Shown here: one piece after another, positions 1 to 5,759 of the stretch | How the letters are laid out: each line of letters begins with the position of its first letter | Position numbering within the stretch: position 1 is the stretch's first letter | DNA from: Chloroflexota bacterium | GTDB lineage: Bacteria > Chloroflexota > Anaerolineae > Anaerolineales > JACQED01 | NCBI GenBank assembly: GCA_016200785.1 | Contig: JACQED010000492.1 | Location: 1-7,349, forward strand | Length of the DNA: 7,349 nucleotides | Direction: 5' to 3' | Notes under the pieces: model-generated | The model's database searches: none | The model's input: the letters and a program-made list of their open reading frames with translations, nothing else | What the model was told of the DNA's origin: nothing | Program-made: the position numbers and the translations under genes

Positions 1-108
1 GTCAAGACCGTCTCCGTCCACCGCACCAACCTAATGCACAAATTGGGGTTGCACAAGAATACCGAGCTGGTCCGCTACGCGCTCCGGCACGGCCTGGTCA
101 ATTTGTAG
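1..108 (+). CDS. LuxR/NarL-type transcriptional regulator, C-terminal end (partial)
   Basis: Only the last 35 residues are in the window, read in frame 1 to a TAG at 106-108. The peptide runs VKTVSVHRTNLMHKLGLHKN and then TELVRYALRHGLVNL. This matches the recognition helix and last helix of the LuxR/NarL helix-turn-helix (typically S-x-K-T-V-x-x-H-R-x-x-x-x-x-K-L, then a T/A-E-L-V-x-Y-A motif). Proteins of this type are usually response regulators with an N-terminal receiver domain, but that part lies outside the window, so the signal it senses cannot be given. Its last 11 bases overlap the end of the convergent MoaD-like gene. The fold is clear; the subfamily is not. Confidence 0.85.
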   Translation, partial: VKTVSVHRTNLMHKLGLHKNTELVRYALRHGLVNL

Positions 109-388
109 CAGTCGGGCAACCGCCGACTGCCGGCGGCATCAGCGTCACCACATCGCCCTCGTGGAGGACCGTCGTGCCCGGCGACGCCGCCCCGTTCACC
201 ACGGTCAGGATATCCAGTGCGGGGAAGCCGGTCTGCTTCTCGAAGAACATCTCCCCTTGCTCGCCGGCCTGCTCCGCCAGAATCGCCAGCAGGTCTGAGA
301 GGCTCGCCCCATCGGGCAAGGTCATCTCCGCCTTCGTCCAGCCCAAGTATTGCGCATAAATGCCGGTCAGCCGAACCTTTACCTTCAT
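98..388 (-). CDS. MoaD/ThiS-family beta-grasp sulfur-carrier protein with a C-terminal tail
   Basis: A 96-residue ubiquitin-like protein. It has an opening beta strand (MKVKVRLTG), a middle helix (SLSDLLAILAEQ, 30-41), an NG turn (V64-N65-G66), and the EGDVVTLMPPAVGG end (77-90) typical of MoaD/ThiS. In this family the C-terminal Gly-Gly is adenylated and converted to a thiocarboxylate that donates sulfur for molybdopterin, thiazole, cysteine or other products. Here the Gly-Gly (89-90) is followed by Cys-Pro-Thr-Ala-Thr-Asn, so it cannot act without trimming. The ATG at 386-388 is chosen because GAGGA lies 4 bases upstream and the beta strand begins there; an 11-residue upstream extension looks non-coding. 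No MoaE, adenylating enzyme or protease is visible nearby, so the pathway is unknown. The siroheme genes next door hint at sulfur assimilation, which is inference. Confidence 0.85.
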   Translation of the reverse strand: MKVKVRLTGIYAQYLGWTKAEMTLPDGASLSDLLAILAEQAGEQGEMFFEKQTGFPALDILTVVNGAASPGTTVLHEGDVVTLMPPAVGGCPTATN

Positions 389-392
389 GATG

Positions 393-397
393 TCCTC
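393..397 (-). promoter_or_regulatory. Ribosome binding site of the MoaD-like gene
   Basis: On the minus strand this reads GAGGA, 4 bases before the ATG at 386-388. It supports that ATG over the upstream in-frame alternative at 421. Confidence 0.6.
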
Positions 398-468
398 GTA
401 TGCTCTTGAAACTGGCCTCAAGCAACCCGCCGCCTGGCCGATGATTGTATCACGCGGTTACTAATTCG

Positions 469-1122
469 ATGGCGCTGTATCCAATTGCCCTACGCCTCGA
501 AGGCCGGCGCTGCCTGGTCGTCGGCGGTGGTCGGGTGGCCGAACGCAAAGTCGCCGCGCTGCTCGACGCCACAGCCGACGTGGTCGTCGTAGCGCCGGAA
601 GTCACCCCTGCCCTGCGTGAACTGGCAACAATGGGACGAATCGCGTTGCACGAGCGCGAGGCCCTCGCCGATGACGTGATCGGCGCGACTTTGGTGATCG
701 CCGCCACCGACATTCCGCAGGTGAACGAGATCGTGTGGCAGGCCTCCCGCGCCGCCGGAGTGCTGATCAACACCGTGGATGTGCCGACGCACTCTGACTT
801 TTACACCCCCGCTGTCGTGCGGCGCCCGCCCGCGACGTTAGCGATCGATACTGACGGTCACAGCCCGGGGCTGTCCGCTTGGCTGCGGCGACATCTTGAA
901 GCCGCACTGCCCGCGCGCCTCGGCGAACTGGCCGAGACGCTGGGCGAACTGCGCGCTCAGGTCGGCCAAACGATCCTGGAGAGGACAGATCGGACCGCTT
1001 TCTGGAATCAGGTAGTGGACGATGAATTGATCGCGGTGGCCGAACAGGAGGGAATGGACGCCGTCCGGGAACGAGTCGTGGCGGCTTTGGCCGATTGGCC
1101 GACTCGGGAGGCCGCCCCGTGA
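469..1122 (+). CDS. Precorrin-2 dehydrogenase / sirohydrochlorin ferrochelatase (CysG N-terminal domain type)
   Basis: A 217-residue stand-alone version of the CysG N-terminal half (like Met8p or SirC). It uses NAD+ to oxidise precorrin-2 to sirohydrochlorin and in many members also inserts iron to give siroheme, the cofactor of sulfite and nitrite reductases. The Rossmann motif VVGGGRVAERK spans 17-27. The INTVDVP segment places Asp at residue 104, where CysG has its key Asp104. AIDTDGHSP (125-133) matches the CysG AVSSGGTSP segment, with Thr128 at the position of the CysG phosphoserine. The C-terminal helical part (about 145-217) is of normal length. ATG469 is preferred over a TTG at 445 because homology begins with ALYPIALRLEGRRCLVVGGG; the ribosome site is weak. 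It is the first gene of a pair with the methyltransferase, overlapping it by 4 bases. Whether it chelates as well as oxidises cannot be told from sequence. Confidence 0.93.
   Translation: MALYPIALRLEGRRCLVVGGGRVAERKVAALLDATADVVVVAPEVTPALRELATMGRIALHEREALADDVIGATLVIAATDIPQVNEIVWQASRAAGVLINTVDVPTHSDFYTPAVVRRPPATLAIDTDGHSPGLSAWLRRHLEAALPARLGELAETLGELRAQVGQTILERTDRTAFWNQVVDDELIAVAEQEGMDAVRERVVAALADWPTREAAP
1106..1111 (+). promoter_or_regulatory. Ribosome binding site of the uroporphyrinogen methyltransferase
   Basis: GGGAGG lies inside the end of the preceding gene, 7 bases before GTG1119. It fixes the GTG as the start and implies translational coupling through the GTGA stop/start overlap. Confidence 0.75.
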
Positions 1123-1844
1123 CTCGCGGCTTCGTCTATATCGTGGGCGCTGGCCCGGGCGACACGGAACTGATCACCGTGCGCGGCGCGCGCTGTCTGG
1201 AGCAGGCCGATGTCGTCGTCTACGATCGACTCGTCAACGCGGCGCTATTGAACCTGGCCCGGCCGGAGACCGAGCGCATCGGCGTCGGCAAGGCGGCGGA
1301 GAAACCTTCCATGCGCCAGGAGGCGATCAATCAACTCCTCGTGGACCGCGCTCGTGCCGGCAGGGTTGTCGTCCGGCTCAAAGGCGGTGACCCGTTTGTG
1401 TTCGGGCGAGGCGGCGAGGAAGCCCGTGCGCTGGCTGATGCCGGAGTGCCATTCGAGGTGGTGCCGGGTGTTACGGCCGCTGTGGCGGTCCCAGCCGTCG
1501 CCGGCATCCCGGTTACGCACCGGGGAGTTTCCCGCTCTTTCGCGGTGGTCACAGGTCACACGCACGACGGCGGCTTGCCTGACCTGCCTGTCGCCGACAC
1601 ATTGGTCGTATTGATGAGCGTCAACCCCCTGAAGCAGATCGTGGCTGGCCTTCTGGCGCAGGGCCGCCCGGCCACGACGCTGGCCGCCGTCGTCTCGGAG
1701 GGGACCACTCCCCGCCAGCGGGTCGTCACGGGAACGCTGGCCGACATCGCCGACCGGGCGAACGGCCTCGAACCGCCGGCGGTGCTGGTGGTCGGCGAGG
1801 TCGTCCGCCTGCGTGAGGCGCTGGCAACTCCGCCGTCACCCTGA
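1119..1844 (+). CDS. cobA: Uroporphyrinogen-III C-methyltransferase (SUMT)
   Basis: A 241-residue single-domain tetrapyrrole methylase. It adds two methyl groups from S-adenosylmethionine to uroporphyrinogen III to make precorrin-2, the substrate of the enzyme encoded just upstream. Visible motifs are the N-terminal VGAGPGD loop (9-15), VVYDRLV (33-39), the signature RLKGGDPFVFGRGGEE (86-101), VVPGVTAA, GIPVTHRG and VVTGH. A C-terminal VLVVGEVV strand completes the fold. The segment after VGK (57-58) reads AAEKPSMRQEAIN rather than the common RxGxHSxxQ form, a modest change. The GTG start overlaps the previous stop as GTGA and has a strong ribosome site. Together the pair supplies siroheme, probably for assimilatory sulfite or nitrite reduction. 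The same enzyme can feed cobalamin synthesis, but no cob genes are visible. The family is certain; the symbol follows the stand-alone SUMT convention. Confidence 0.95.
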   Translation: MTRGFVYIVGAGPGDTELITVRGARCLEQADVVVYDRLVNAALLNLARPETERIGVGKAAEKPSMRQEAINQLLVDRARAGRVVVRLKGGDPFVFGRGGEEARALADAGVPFEVVPGVTAAVAVPAVAGIPVTHRGVSRSFAVVTGHTHDGGLPDLPVADTLVVLMSVNPLKQIVAGLLAQGRPATTLAAVVSEGTTPRQRVVTGTLADIADRANGLEPPAVLVVGEVVRLREALATPPSP

Positions 1845-1966
1845 CCGTTGTGCCCAGAAAAGACTGGCGCGCCAGCCATCACAACTGATTGCTGGAGCAG
1901 TCCGCGCCTCGCCATCCATCTGCCGCTGGCCGGACCCGCAACCACGAGATTCGAGTCCGTGAGGTC

Positions 1967-1991
1967 GAGCGTTCAAATCGCTCCGCCCCGA
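1967..1991 (+). pseudogene. tRNA 3'-end remnant (T-arm and acceptor strand)
   Basis: A perfect 5-bp stem GAGCG/CGCTC (1967-1971 and 1979-1983) encloses a canonical T-loop TTCAAAT (1972-1978). It is followed by a 7-base acceptor-like strand CGCCCCG (1984-1990) and a discriminator-like A (1991). The preceding GGTC resembles a variable loop, and TTCGAGT (1950-1956) sits about where an anticodon loop would. The 5' acceptor partner CGGGGCG is absent upstream, and the candidate anticodon stem pairs badly, so this is not an intact tRNA. The 3' end resembles proline tRNAs, whose acceptor is often CGGGG-rich. It may be a decayed tRNA or the 3' duplicate left at a tRNA by an integrated element. The rest of the 1845-2004 gap shows only a 12-bp palindrome, CTGGCGCGCCAG (1864-1875), of no clear function. 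Confidence 0.5.
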
Positions 1992-2004
1992 CTGAATATA
2001 CCAT

Positions 2005-3462
2005 ATGAACCCGCATCCCCTGATTGAGTCATTGGCCGGCATCTATCCGGAGGGCCGCCTGCTAATTCACCCCGGCGAACTGGCTTCCTTCGAGTCGGAC
2101 GGACTGACCTCGTACCGCACCCGGCCGGCCGCAGTCGTCATCGCAGAAACGCAGGGCGAAGTGATCGAGACGGTGACACTGTGCCACCAGCACGGCGTGC
2201 CGTTCGTAGCGCGCGGCAGCGGCACCAGCCTGTCCGGCGGCTCGGTTCCGGTCAAAGATGGGATCGTGATTGCGCTCAATCGCCTGACGCGCATCGTGAG
2301 ACTCGATCTGACAGAGCGTATCGCGGTCGTGGAGCCGGGCGTGATCAACCTCGACGTTTCCAAAGCCTCGGCGGCCAGCGGCCTGTACTACGCGCCCGAC
2401 CCGTCGAGCCAGCAGATATGCACCATCGGCGGCAACGTGGCCTTCAACTCCGGCGGGGCGCACTGCCTCAAATATGGCATGACGAGCAATCACGTCCTCG
2501 CCCTCAAAGCCGTTCTGCCCGACGGCGAAGTGGTGCAGTTGGGCAGTGAGAGCGTGGAGGGCGTGGGGCCTGATCTGGTCGGCCTGTTCGTCGGGTCGGA
2601 GGGATTATTCGGTATTGCGCTGGAGATCACCCTGCGGCTCCTGCCGAGGCCGGAGCAGTACCAAACGGTGCTGGCCGCGTATCACTCGCTCGAAGCCGCC
2701 GGGAACGCCGTCGCCAGCGTGGTCGCGTCGGGCCTTCTGCCGGGGGCTATCGAGATCATGGATCGGCTCGCCATTCAGGCGGCCGAGGCCGCCGTGCATC
2801 CGAACTACCCGAAAGGCGCGGAGGCGGTGTTGATCGTCGAATTGGAAGGCGAGGCCGAGCAGGTGGCCGAGGAATACAAGCGGCTGGAAGTCGTGATCCG
2901 CGACTCTGGCGCGTATGAGGTGCGGCTCGCGCAGGACGAGGCCGACCGCCAACGCATCTGGAAAGGGCGCAAAAGCGCGTTCTCGGCGGTGGGCCGTCTT
3001 AGCCCGGACTTTATCGTGCAAGACGGTGTGGTGCCGCGCAGTCGGCTGGGCGAGACGCTGGCCGAGATCAAGCGTTTGAGCCAGCAATACAACATCCGCG
3101 TGGCGAACGTCTTTCACGCGGGCGACGGCAACTTGCACCCGCTCATTCTGTACGATGGCCGCGAGGCCGGCGCGCACGAAAGAGCGGAGAAGCTGGCCGG
3201 AGAGATCATACGACTGTGCATCCGGCTGGGCGGCTCGATCACGGGCGAGCACGGCGTGGGCCTGGAGAAGCGGGGCTATCTGCCGGAGATGTACGGCGAG
3301 GCCGATGTGGATTTGATGTGGAAACTGCGCTGCGCGATGGACCCGAAGCAGATCGCCAACCGAGGCAAGATGTTCCCGAGCGGAGCCAGCGACGGGCCGC
3401 AGGCCGCGCGCGCCACCGGCCTGCATCCGCTGGAACGTGAGGGCATTATCTCTCGCGAATAG
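2005..3462 (+). CDS. glcD: Glycolate oxidase subunit GlcD, FAD-linked
   Basis: A 485-residue flavoprotein of the FAD_binding_4 / FAD-oxidase_C family, close to the usual GlcD length (about 499 in E. coli). It oxidises glycolate or a related 2-hydroxyacid and passes electrons through GlcE/GlcF to the membrane chain. The FAD domain spans about 40-215, with RGSGTSLSGG at 70-79 and PDPSSQQICTIGGN at 131-144. The C-terminal substrate domain has the HAGDGNLHP motif (371-379, conserved His371 and His378) and GSITGEHGVG, with His416. ATG2005 fits the family start, but no ribosome site precedes it. The sequence just upstream is AT-rich (TGAATATACCAT), so a leaderless or weakly initiated message is possible. 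It is the first gene of glcDEF. GlcD and D-lactate dehydrogenase subunits are hard to separate by sequence, but the three-gene set favours glycolate oxidase. Confidence 0.93.
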   Translation: MNPHPLIESLAGIYPEGRLLIHPGELASFESDGLTSYRTRPAAVVIAETQGEVIETVTLCHQHGVPFVARGSGTSLSGGSVPVKDGIVIALNRLTRIVRLDLTERIAVVEPGVINLDVSKASAASGLYYAPDPSSQQICTIGGNVAFNSGGAHCLKYGMTSNHVLALKAVLPDGEVVQLGSESVEGVGPDLVGLFVGSEGLFGIALEITLRLLPRPEQYQTVLAAYHSLEAAGNAVASVVASGLLPGAIEIMDRLAIQAAEAAVHPNYPKGAEAVLIVELEGEAEQVAEEYKRLEVVIRDSGAYEVRLAQDEADRQRIWKGRKSAFSAVGRLSPDFIVQDGVVPRSRLGETLAEIKRLSQQYNIRVANVFHAGDGNLHPLILYDGREAGAHERAEKLAGEIIRLCIRLGGSITGEHGVGLEKRGYLPEMYGEADVDLMWKLRCAMDPKQIANRGKMFPSGASDGPQAARATGLHPLEREGIISRE

Positions 3463-3487
3463 ACTCGCCGCGAATCACACGAGTGCT

Positions 3488-3516
3488 CACGAATTGATGT
3501 ATTCGTGAAATTCGTG
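3488..3516. repeat. ATTCGTG/CACGAAT repeat cluster with hairpin between glcD and glcE
   Basis: CACGAAT (3488-3494) and ATTCGTG (3501-3507) form a perfect 7-bp hairpin with a 6-base loop. A second ATTCGTG follows at 3510-3516, and a related CGCGAATCAC lies upstream at 3470-3479. The cluster fills most of the 68-base gap between glcD and glcE. It has no T-run, so it is a poor terminator. It looks like a small dispersed intergenic repeat, or a structured spacer in the message that could tune glcE expression. Confidence 0.55.
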
Positions 3517-3530
3517 GCCGGACGTGTTCT

Positions 3531-4490
3531 ATGCTTCGACCCACTACGATTGAAGATCTCCAAGCTGCCGTGCGCGAGGGCGGGCGACTCTTGCCGCGCG
3601 GCGGCGGAACCAAACCGGCGCTCTCGACACCCACCGAGGGTGTGACGCCGCTCGACCTCTCCGGACTTTCCGGCGTGCTGGAATATAACCCCGGCGAGTT
3701 CACCTTCACCGCGCTGGCGGGGACTCGCGTCGCCGAAGTTCAAGCCTTGCTCGACTCGCACGGCCAGTATCTCCCCTTCGACCCGCCGCTCGCCGATCGC
3801 GGCGCAACGCTCGGCGGCACGGTCGCCGCCGGCGTCAGCGGGCCGGGGCGCTACCGCTACGGGGGTGTCCGCGATTTCATCCTCGGCGTGCGGATGGTGG
3901 ATGGCAACGGCGACGTGGTGTACGGCGGGGGCAAAGTCGTCGTTCAACTGCACTGCGCCGCGCTTCAAGAGACGATGCAGGCGTTGTATCGCGTTTACAC
4001 GGCCCGGTTGGACGTCGACGCGCTCGACCTGGCGCCGGAGACCGACGGCTCGGCGACGTTGTGGGTTCGCCTCGGCGGGCTGCCCGATGCTCTGCCCGCC
4101 CGTGCCGAACGAATCCGCGCGATGCTCGGCGGCGGCGATAACGTCACCGGCGAACGCGAGGCCTGGCTGTGGCGCGAGGCGAGGGACTTCGCCTGGGCAC
4201 AGCCCGATTGGATACTGGTGAAGGTTCCGGTCACACCGAAACGCATTGCGTCCGTGGAGACGTTGCATGCAACGTCTCTTCGGCGGTACAGCGCCGCCGG
4301 CAATGTCGCGTGGATCGCTTCGCCCGAGTCGCCGCAAAGCCTCGACGGCCACCTCTCGTCCGTCGGGTTGTCGGGCCTGATGTTGTTCGGGCCGCCCGGT
4401 CACGCGCGACTCGGGATTCGCACCGGGCAGGCCGTGGAGCGCCGGGTGAAGGAAGTGTTCGATCCGCAGAATCGATTTTCGGAGACATAG
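3531..4490 (+). CDS. glcE: Glycolate oxidase subunit GlcE, FAD-binding, with internal deletion
   Basis: A 319-residue GlcE homologue (350 in E. coli). The N-terminal FAD_binding_4 part is recognisable: LLPRGGGTKPAL (20-31), GTRVAEVQALLDSHGQYLPFDPP, GATLGGTVAAGVSGPGRYRYGGVRDFILGVRMVDG. After YGGGKVV (131-137) the family normally continues KNxAGxDLxxLMVGSxGxLGVxxExxxKVxP; here it jumps directly to VQLHCAALQETMQALYRVY. About 38 conserved residues are missing without loss of frame. The C-terminal part (RRYSAAGNVAWIA, then VKEVFDPQNRFSE) is normal. Residues 242-250 (VETLHATSL) are encoded by a palindromic element. The ATG has no clear ribosome site. It is the second gene of glcDEF, and its stop overlaps the glcF start by one base. 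The missing part contributes to FAD binding in relatives, so this subunit may no longer bind flavin and could be structural or non-functional. Confidence 0.88.
   Translation: MLRPTTIEDLQAAVREGGRLLPRGGGTKPALSTPTEGVTPLDLSGLSGVLEYNPGEFTFTALAGTRVAEVQALLDSHGQYLPFDPPLADRGATLGGTVAAGVSGPGRYRYGGVRDFILGVRMVDGNGDVVYGGGKVVVQLHCAALQETMQALYRVYTARLDVDALDLAPETDGSATLWVRLGGLPDALPARAERIRAMLGGGDNVTGEREAWLWREARDFAWAQPDWILVKVPVTPKRIASVETLHATSLRRYSAAGNVAWIASPESPQSLDGHLSSVGLSGLMLFGPPGHARLGIRTGQAVERRVKEVFDPQNRFSET
3933..3947 (+). other. Junction of an apparent in-frame deletion in glcE
   Basis: The codons AAA GTC GTC GTT CAA join Lys135-Val-Val to Val138-Gln139. In E. coli GlcE the matching points are separated by KNVAGYDLSRLMVGS and further FAD-domain sequence up to the KVLPRP strand. 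The breakpoint lies within the GTCGTCGTT triplet run, a plausible short-homology site. The length (about 38 codons) is estimated from memory of the E. coli protein. Confidence 0.65.
4252..4283 (+). repeat. Palindromic element, copy A, inside glcE
   Basis: The core 4257-4278 is a perfect 22-bp palindrome: GAGACGTTGCA followed by its exact reverse complement. After two unpaired bases on each side, CCG (4252-4254) pairs with CGG (4281-4283). Bases 4252-4279 match copy B (7309-7336, minus strand) at 27 of 28 positions. It is read in frame as part of GlcE, giving VETLHATSL. The palindrome would form a stable hairpin in DNA or RNA. Confidence 0.9.
4481..4484 (+). promoter_or_regulatory. Ribosome binding site of glcF
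   Basis: GGAG lies 5 bases before GTG4490, within the last codons of glcE. It supports the GTG start that shares a base with the glcE TAG (TAGTG). Confidence 0.65.
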
Positions 4491-5755
4491 TGCAGCACAC
4501 CATCCCGGTCGATCGAGTCGGCCCCGCCGGTGAAGAGATGGCGCGGGCCGTCGAGAAGTGCGTGCATTGCGGCTTCTGCCTGCCCACCTGCCCCACGTAC
4601 GTGACGTTGGGCCAGGAAATGGACTCGCCGCGCGGGCGCATCTTTCTGATGAAGTCGGCCCTGGAGGGCGGGCTGACGGTAGAGGACGCTCTGCCGTTCG
4701 TGGATCGCTGTCTGGGGTGCATGGCCTGCGTCACCGCCTGCCCGTCGGGCGTGCAGTACGCCGAATTGCTCACGCCCTATCGAGCGCGGACCGAGAAATC
4801 ACGCCCGCGCAGTTTCACAGAAAGACTGGCGCGGACGCTGGCGCGCGAGACCTTGCCCTATCCCGGCCGCCTCCGGCTGGCCGCCACCACCGGCAGACTG
4901 GCCGCGCCTTTCCGCCGCTTTCTCCCCGCGTCGCTGTCGGCGATGCTTTCTCTCTTGCCGGATGAACTGCCGCCGGCGACGAAGCCGCTGCCGCGCACCT
5001 ATCCGGCCGAAGGCCAACGTAGAGCGCGAGTGGCGCTGTTGGCCGGATGCGCCCAGCAAGTGCTGGCGCCGGAGATCAACTGGGCCACGCTGCGCGTGCT
5101 GGCGCGCAACGGCGTCGAAGTCGTCATCCCGGATGGACAAGGCTGTTGCGGCTCGCTCATGATGCATACCGGCGATGGCGACGGCGCGCGCGACCTGGCC
5201 CGAAAAAACCTGCGCGCCTTTCCGAAAGACGTGGATGCGATCGTCACTAACGCCGCCGGCTGCGGCTCCGGCATGAAAGAGTATGGCCTGCTCTTCAAGC
5301 GCCAGCCCGAAGAGGCCGAAGGCCGGGCATTCGCCGCGAGAGTCCGCGACGTGAGTGAATTCCTGGCCGAGTTAGGGATCGAGTCGCCGCCCGTCTCTGC
5401 GCCGATCGCGGTAGCTTATCACGACGCCTGCCATCTGGCCCACGCCCAACGCGTGACGGAAGCCCCGCGCCAACTCCTGCGCCGCATCCCCGGCCTGACT
5501 CTGCTCGAGATTTCCGAAGGCGAGTTGTGCTGTGGATCGGCGGGGACGTACAACATCGAACAGCCGGCGCTCGCCGAGGCCATTGGCCGGCGCAAAGCGC
5601 AGAACATTCTCCGCACGGACGCCGCGATGGTCGTGACCGGAAACATCGGCTGCATCGTGCAAATCCGCGCGTCGCTGGGTCGATTGAACAAGCCCATGCC
5701 CGTTTTGCACACAATGGAAGTCCTCGACCGGGCATATCGTGGGATGGAAAACTAA
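4490..5755 (+). CDS. glcF: Glycolate oxidase iron-sulfur subunit GlcF
   Basis: A 421-residue protein (407 in E. coli). It carries electrons from the GlcD/E flavins to the quinone pool, probably at the inner face of the membrane. Two 4Fe-4S ferredoxin motifs are intact: CVHCGFCLPTCP (Cys24, 27, 30, 34) and CLGCMACVTACP (Cys74, 77, 80, 84). Two cysteine-rich CCG domains follow: LLAGC (Cys187) with GCCGS (Cys219-220), and HDACH (311-315, Cys314) with LCCGSAG (Cys347-348). No transmembrane segment is obvious. An open frame runs upstream to 4169 but is only a shadow of glcE; GTG4490 is chosen for its ribosome site and because homology begins shortly after. It is the last gene of glcDEF and ends 4 bases from the convergent amidohydrolase stop, with no room for a terminator hairpin. 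Confidence 0.94.
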   Translation: MQHTIPVDRVGPAGEEMARAVEKCVHCGFCLPTCPTYVTLGQEMDSPRGRIFLMKSALEGGLTVEDALPFVDRCLGCMACVTACPSGVQYAELLTPYRARTEKSRPRSFTERLARTLARETLPYPGRLRLAATTGRLAAPFRRFLPASLSAMLSLLPDELPPATKPLPRTYPAEGQRRARVALLAGCAQQVLAPEINWATLRVLARNGVEVVIPDGQGCCGSLMMHTGDGDGARDLARKNLRAFPKDVDAIVTNAAGCGSGMKEYGLLFKRQPEEAEGRAFAARVRDVSEFLAELGIESPPVSAPIAVAYHDACHLAHAQRVTEAPRQLLRRIPGLTLLEISEGELCCGSAGTYNIEQPALAEAIGRRKAQNILRTDAAMVVTGNIGCIVQIRASLGRLNKPMPVLHTMEVLDRAYRGMEN

Positions 5756-5759
5756 TGTT

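Noticed and set aside
445..468. TTG start for the precorrin-2 dehydrogenase, 8 codons upstream
   Set aside because: The ATG at 469 fits the family N-terminus and puts the key Asp at 104, as in CysG.
1864..1875. Palindrome CTGGCGCGCCAG after the methyltransferase as a terminator
   Set aside because: It leaves only a 4-bp stem around a 4-base loop and has no T-run.
3276..4403. Long open frame (375 codons) on the minus strand across the end of glcD and most of glcE
   Set aside because: It is antisense to two recognised genes, its composition is Arg/Gly/Ala-rich as expected for a GC-rich shadow frame, and it has no family motif.
4169..4489. A 107-codon upstream extension of glcF
   Set aside because: It overlaps glcE out of frame, is Arg-rich, and the GTG at 4490 has its own ribosome site and matches the family start.
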